A stretch of 5,105 nt of DNA from positions 65,813-70,917 of the forward strand of contig DMEZ01000013.1 in assembly GCA_003450735.1 (NCBI GenBank). Reading direction: 5' to 3'. Every line of letters begins with the position of its first letter. Position 1 is the first letter of the stretch. The stretch is from Elusimicrobiota bacterium. Its GTDB lineage: Bacteria > Elusimicrobiota > Elusimicrobia > UBA1565. A program made the translations under genes and the position numbers. A model generated the notes under the pieces. It did no database searches, was not told where the DNA came from, and was given only the letters and a program-made list of their open reading frames with translations. Shown piece after piece: positions 1 to 5,105 of the stretch.

Positions 1-1
1 C

Positions 2-3312
<3,311 letters not shown>

Positions 3313-3316
<4 letters not shown>

Positions 3317-4014
3317 GAGAGCTTCCGGCGCCCTACCGCCTGGCCCGCTCCCCGGCCCACGAGGCCGCCTCGCTGGCCGAACGCCACGAGGCCGGGGAAT
3401 GCCTCTCCCACACCCTGAGCCCGGACGAACTGGCCCAGTTCAAGAAGCTCAAGGTCCCCAAGCGCCGCCGCGACTGGCTGGCCGGCCGGCTGGCGGCCAA
3501 GAAGCTGCTGCTCGAGATGCTCGCGGAACGCGGACGAGAAGCGCGCCCCCACGAGCTCCCGATCCTCAACCGCAAGGACGGGGCCCCCTACCTGGCCTTC
3601 CCGTGGGAGGGAGAGCCCGCGCCGTTCCTCTCCCTCTCGCACGCCCCGAGCGGAGCGGTCGCGGCCGCCGTGGCCGGAGGGCGCCGGATCGGCGTGGACG
3701 CGGAGGCGGTCGCCGAGCGCCCGGAGGCCTTCGTGACCGTGTTCGCCCATCCGAGCGAAAGGGCGGGCCTGCGCTCGGCGCACGATCAGACCCGGCTCTG
3801 GACGCTCAAGGAGTCGGTGCTCAAGCTCCTCTGCCTCGGGCTGTCGGTGGATCTCTGGGACGTGCGCTTCCTCGAGGCGGATCCGCAGCGCCTCGAGCTG
3901 CACGGCCGCGCCCTGGCATGCTGGGAGTCCCTCGGCCGTCCCGCCATCCGCGTCGAGAGCCGTCCGTCCGAGCATGAAGTCCTCAGCCTCGCCTACACCG
4001 GAGAGACCCCATGA
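3313..4014 (+). CDS. Sfp-type 4'-phosphopantetheinyl transferase
   Basis: This 233-residue protein matches the usual length of Sfp/HetI-type PPTases. The family moves the 4'-phosphopantetheine arm of CoA onto a conserved Ser of carrier proteins, with Mg2+. Visible motifs: a basic segment KVPKRRRDWLAGRLAAKKLL near residues 46-65; NRKDGAPYL about 86-94; SLSH at 107-110; GVDAE at 127-131, with Asp129 and Glu131 as metal ligands; and WTLKESVLK at 163-171, with Glu167 as the third acidic ligand and Lys171 conserved. The last two motifs define the superfamily. GTG at 3313 is chosen because it overlaps the synthase stop as GTGA; the next in-frame ATG is about 200 bases further on and would remove part of the N-terminal half. 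No strong ribosome-binding site sits at normal distance, so translation by coupling is likely. Its position suggests it modifies the tandem ACPs of the neighbouring synthase. The family call is firm; the partner is inference. Confidence 0.93.
4000..4014 (+). promoter_or_regulatory. Ribosome-binding site and ATGA overlap for the carboxyltransferase gene
   Basis: GGAGAG at 4000-4005 lies five bases before ATG 4011, a good Shine-Dalgarno spacing. The ATG overlaps the PPTase stop TGA (4012-4014) as ATGA. This fixes the start against later in-frame ATG codons (for example residue 26) and suggests coupled but also independently primed translation. Confidence 0.75.
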
Positions 4015-5105
4015 CGAATCCCGAGACGCCCCAGGCCAAGCACCCCAACAAGAAGCTCCGCGTCCCGCCGCCCAACGTCAAGCGCATGCGCGAGATCATG
4101 CTGAAGGCCCTCGAGGGAGGCGACCCCAAGCGCATCGAGGCCCAGCGCGCCAAGGGCAAGCTCACGGCCCGCGACCGCATCCACTACCTGCTCGACGAGG
4201 ACAGCTTCCAGGAGCTCGGCCTGCTCGTCTCGACGCGCTGCACCGATTTCGGCCTCAAGGACAAGCACATCCCCGGCGACGGGGTCATCACGGGCTTCGG
4301 CCGGATCAACGGCCGCCAGGTCTGCGTGTTCGCCCAGGATTTCACGGTCCTCGGCGGCTCCCTGGGCCTCGCCCACGCGATGAAGATCTGCAACGTCATG
4401 GACCTCGCCTACGAGAACCGGGTGCCCCTCATCGGCCTGCTCGACTCGGGCGGCGCGCGCATCCAGGAGGGCGTGGACTCGCTCGACGGCTACGCCGAGA
4501 TCTTCTACCGGAACGTGAAATGCTCGGGGGTCATCCCGCAGATCTCCGTCATCCTCGGCCCCTGCGCGGGCGGGGCCGTCTACTCTCCGGCCTTGACGGA
4601 CTTCGTCTTCATGGTCGAAGGCTCCAGCCACATGTTCGTGACGGGGCCCGAGGTCGTGAAGGCCGCCACGGGCGAGGTGGTCTCCTTCGACGGCCTGGGC
4701 GGAAGCATGGCCCACGCCGCCAAATCCGGCGTCTGCCACGTGGTCGCGGCCTCGGAGCCGGACTGCGTCCGCCAGATCAAGGAGCTGATCTCCTATCTTC
4801 CGCAGAACCGCTGGGAGCGCCCGGCCCGCGTCGCCAACCCCGACCCGGTGCGGCGCACTACGCCCATCCTGGAGGCCATGTGCGAAGTGGACCCGCGCAA
4901 GCCTTACCGGGTCAACCACATCATCTGGCAGATCGCAGACGAGCACAAGTTCTTCGAGATCCACGGCAACTTCGCCAAGAACATCGTGGTGGGCTTCATC
5001 CGCCTCGGAGGCGACGTGGTGGGCGTCATCGCGAACAATCCCGCCCACAAGGCGGGAGCCCTCGACATCGACTCCTCGGACAAGGCCGCCCGCTTCATCC
5101 GCTTC
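4011..5105 (+). CDS. Acyl-CoA carboxylase carboxyltransferase (beta) subunit, PccB family (3' partial)
   Basis: The frame runs open from ATG 4011 to the window edge: 365 residues of a family that is usually about 510-530 long. It moves a carboxyl group from carboxybiotin to an acyl-CoA, giving malonyl-CoA or methylmalonyl-CoA. Motifs: GKLTARDRIHYLLD (49-62), PGDGVITGFGRINGR (88-102), FAQDFTVLGGSLG (107-119), DSGGARIQEGVDSL (145-158), VIPQISVILGPCAGGAVYSP (174-193, with the Gly pair of the first oxyanion hole), FVTGPEVVK (209-217) and a C-lobe ending in LDIDSSDKAARFIRF. The C-terminal residue that separates acetyl from propionyl use in actinobacterial homologues is outside the window, so substrate is unassigned. 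The first 22 residues are Lys/Pro-rich and variable. The start is supported by the GGAGAG at 4000-4005 and an ATGA overlap with the PPTase. A decarboxylase alpha subunit (methylmalonyl- or glutaconyl-CoA) is a related alternative. No biotin carboxylase or biotin carrier gene is in view. Extender-unit supply for the synthase is inferred from context. Confidence 0.94.
   Translation, partial: MTNPETPQAKHPNKKLRVPPPNVKRMREIMLKALEGGDPKRIEAQRAKGKLTARDRIHYLLDEDSFQELGLLVSTRCTDFGLKDKHIPGDGVITGFGRINGRQVCVFAQDFTVLGGSLGLAHAMKICNVMDLAYENRVPLIGLLDSGGARIQEGVDSLDGYAEIFYRNVKCSGVIPQISVILGPCAGGAVYSPALTDFVFMVEGSSHMFVTGPEVVKAATGEVVSFDGLGGSMAHAAKSGVCHVVAASEPDCVRQIKELISYLPQNRWERPARVANPDPVRRTTPILEAMCEVDPRKPYRVNHIIWQIADEHKFFEIHGNFAKNIVVGFIRLGGDVVGVIANNPAHKAGALDIDSSDKAARFIRF

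Noticed and set aside
3399..3977. Second + strand frame inside the PPTase
   Set aside because: Arg/Pro/Gly-rich out-of-frame shadow without motifs.
3993..5048. 351-codon antisense open frame over the carboxyltransferase
   Set aside because: High-GC shadow frame; its translation is Asp/Glu/Val/Arg-rich with no recognisable domain, while the sense strand carries a full set of PccB-family motifs.

Overview
The window holds three codirectional genes on the + strand. They overlap by four bases at each junction, and about 99% of the window is coding. In order they are: the C-terminal part of a large iterative type I polyketide / polyunsaturated-fatty-acid (PUFA)-type synthase (2-3316, 5' end outside the window); a complete Sfp-type 4'-phosphopantetheinyl transferase (PPTase, 3313-4014); and the first 365 codons of an acyl-CoA carboxylase carboxyltransferase (beta) subunit of the PccB family (4011-5105, 3' end outside the window).

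The synthase fragment reads: end of one acyl carrier protein (ACP), linker, ACP, linker, ACP, linker, ketoreductase (structural half plus catalytic half), double-hotdog dehydratase, stop. Tandem ACPs followed by KR and a PKS-type DH is the C-terminal order of PfaA/Pfa2-like PUFA synthases and of HglE-like glycolipid synthases. The expected upstream KS and AT domains lie outside the window. The logic of the locus is coherent: the PPTase could activate the carrier domains, and the carboxyltransferase could make malonyl-CoA or methylmalonyl-CoA extender units. GTGA and ATGA stop/start overlaps suggest one polycistronic, translationally coupled transcript. No promoter or terminator is visible, as expected inside an operon.

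The most notable points are these. Both complete ACPs carry Thr where the phosphopantetheine-bearing Ser is expected (GIDT rather than GIDS), directly upstream of a dedicated-looking PPTase. The ACP cores are nearly identical at DNA level, implying recent duplication or gene conversion. The DH departs from consensus at two signature positions (Ala for Pro in HxxxGxxxxP, Glu for Asp in DAxxQ).

The organism is a high-GC bacterium with strong G/C preference at third codon positions. No taxonomic marker is present. A myxobacterium-like or deltaproteobacterium-like lineage, or a high-GC candidate phylum such as Elusimicrobiota, would all fit; this is a guess from gene content and composition. No RNA genes, mobile elements, CRISPR arrays or intergenic stretches were seen.
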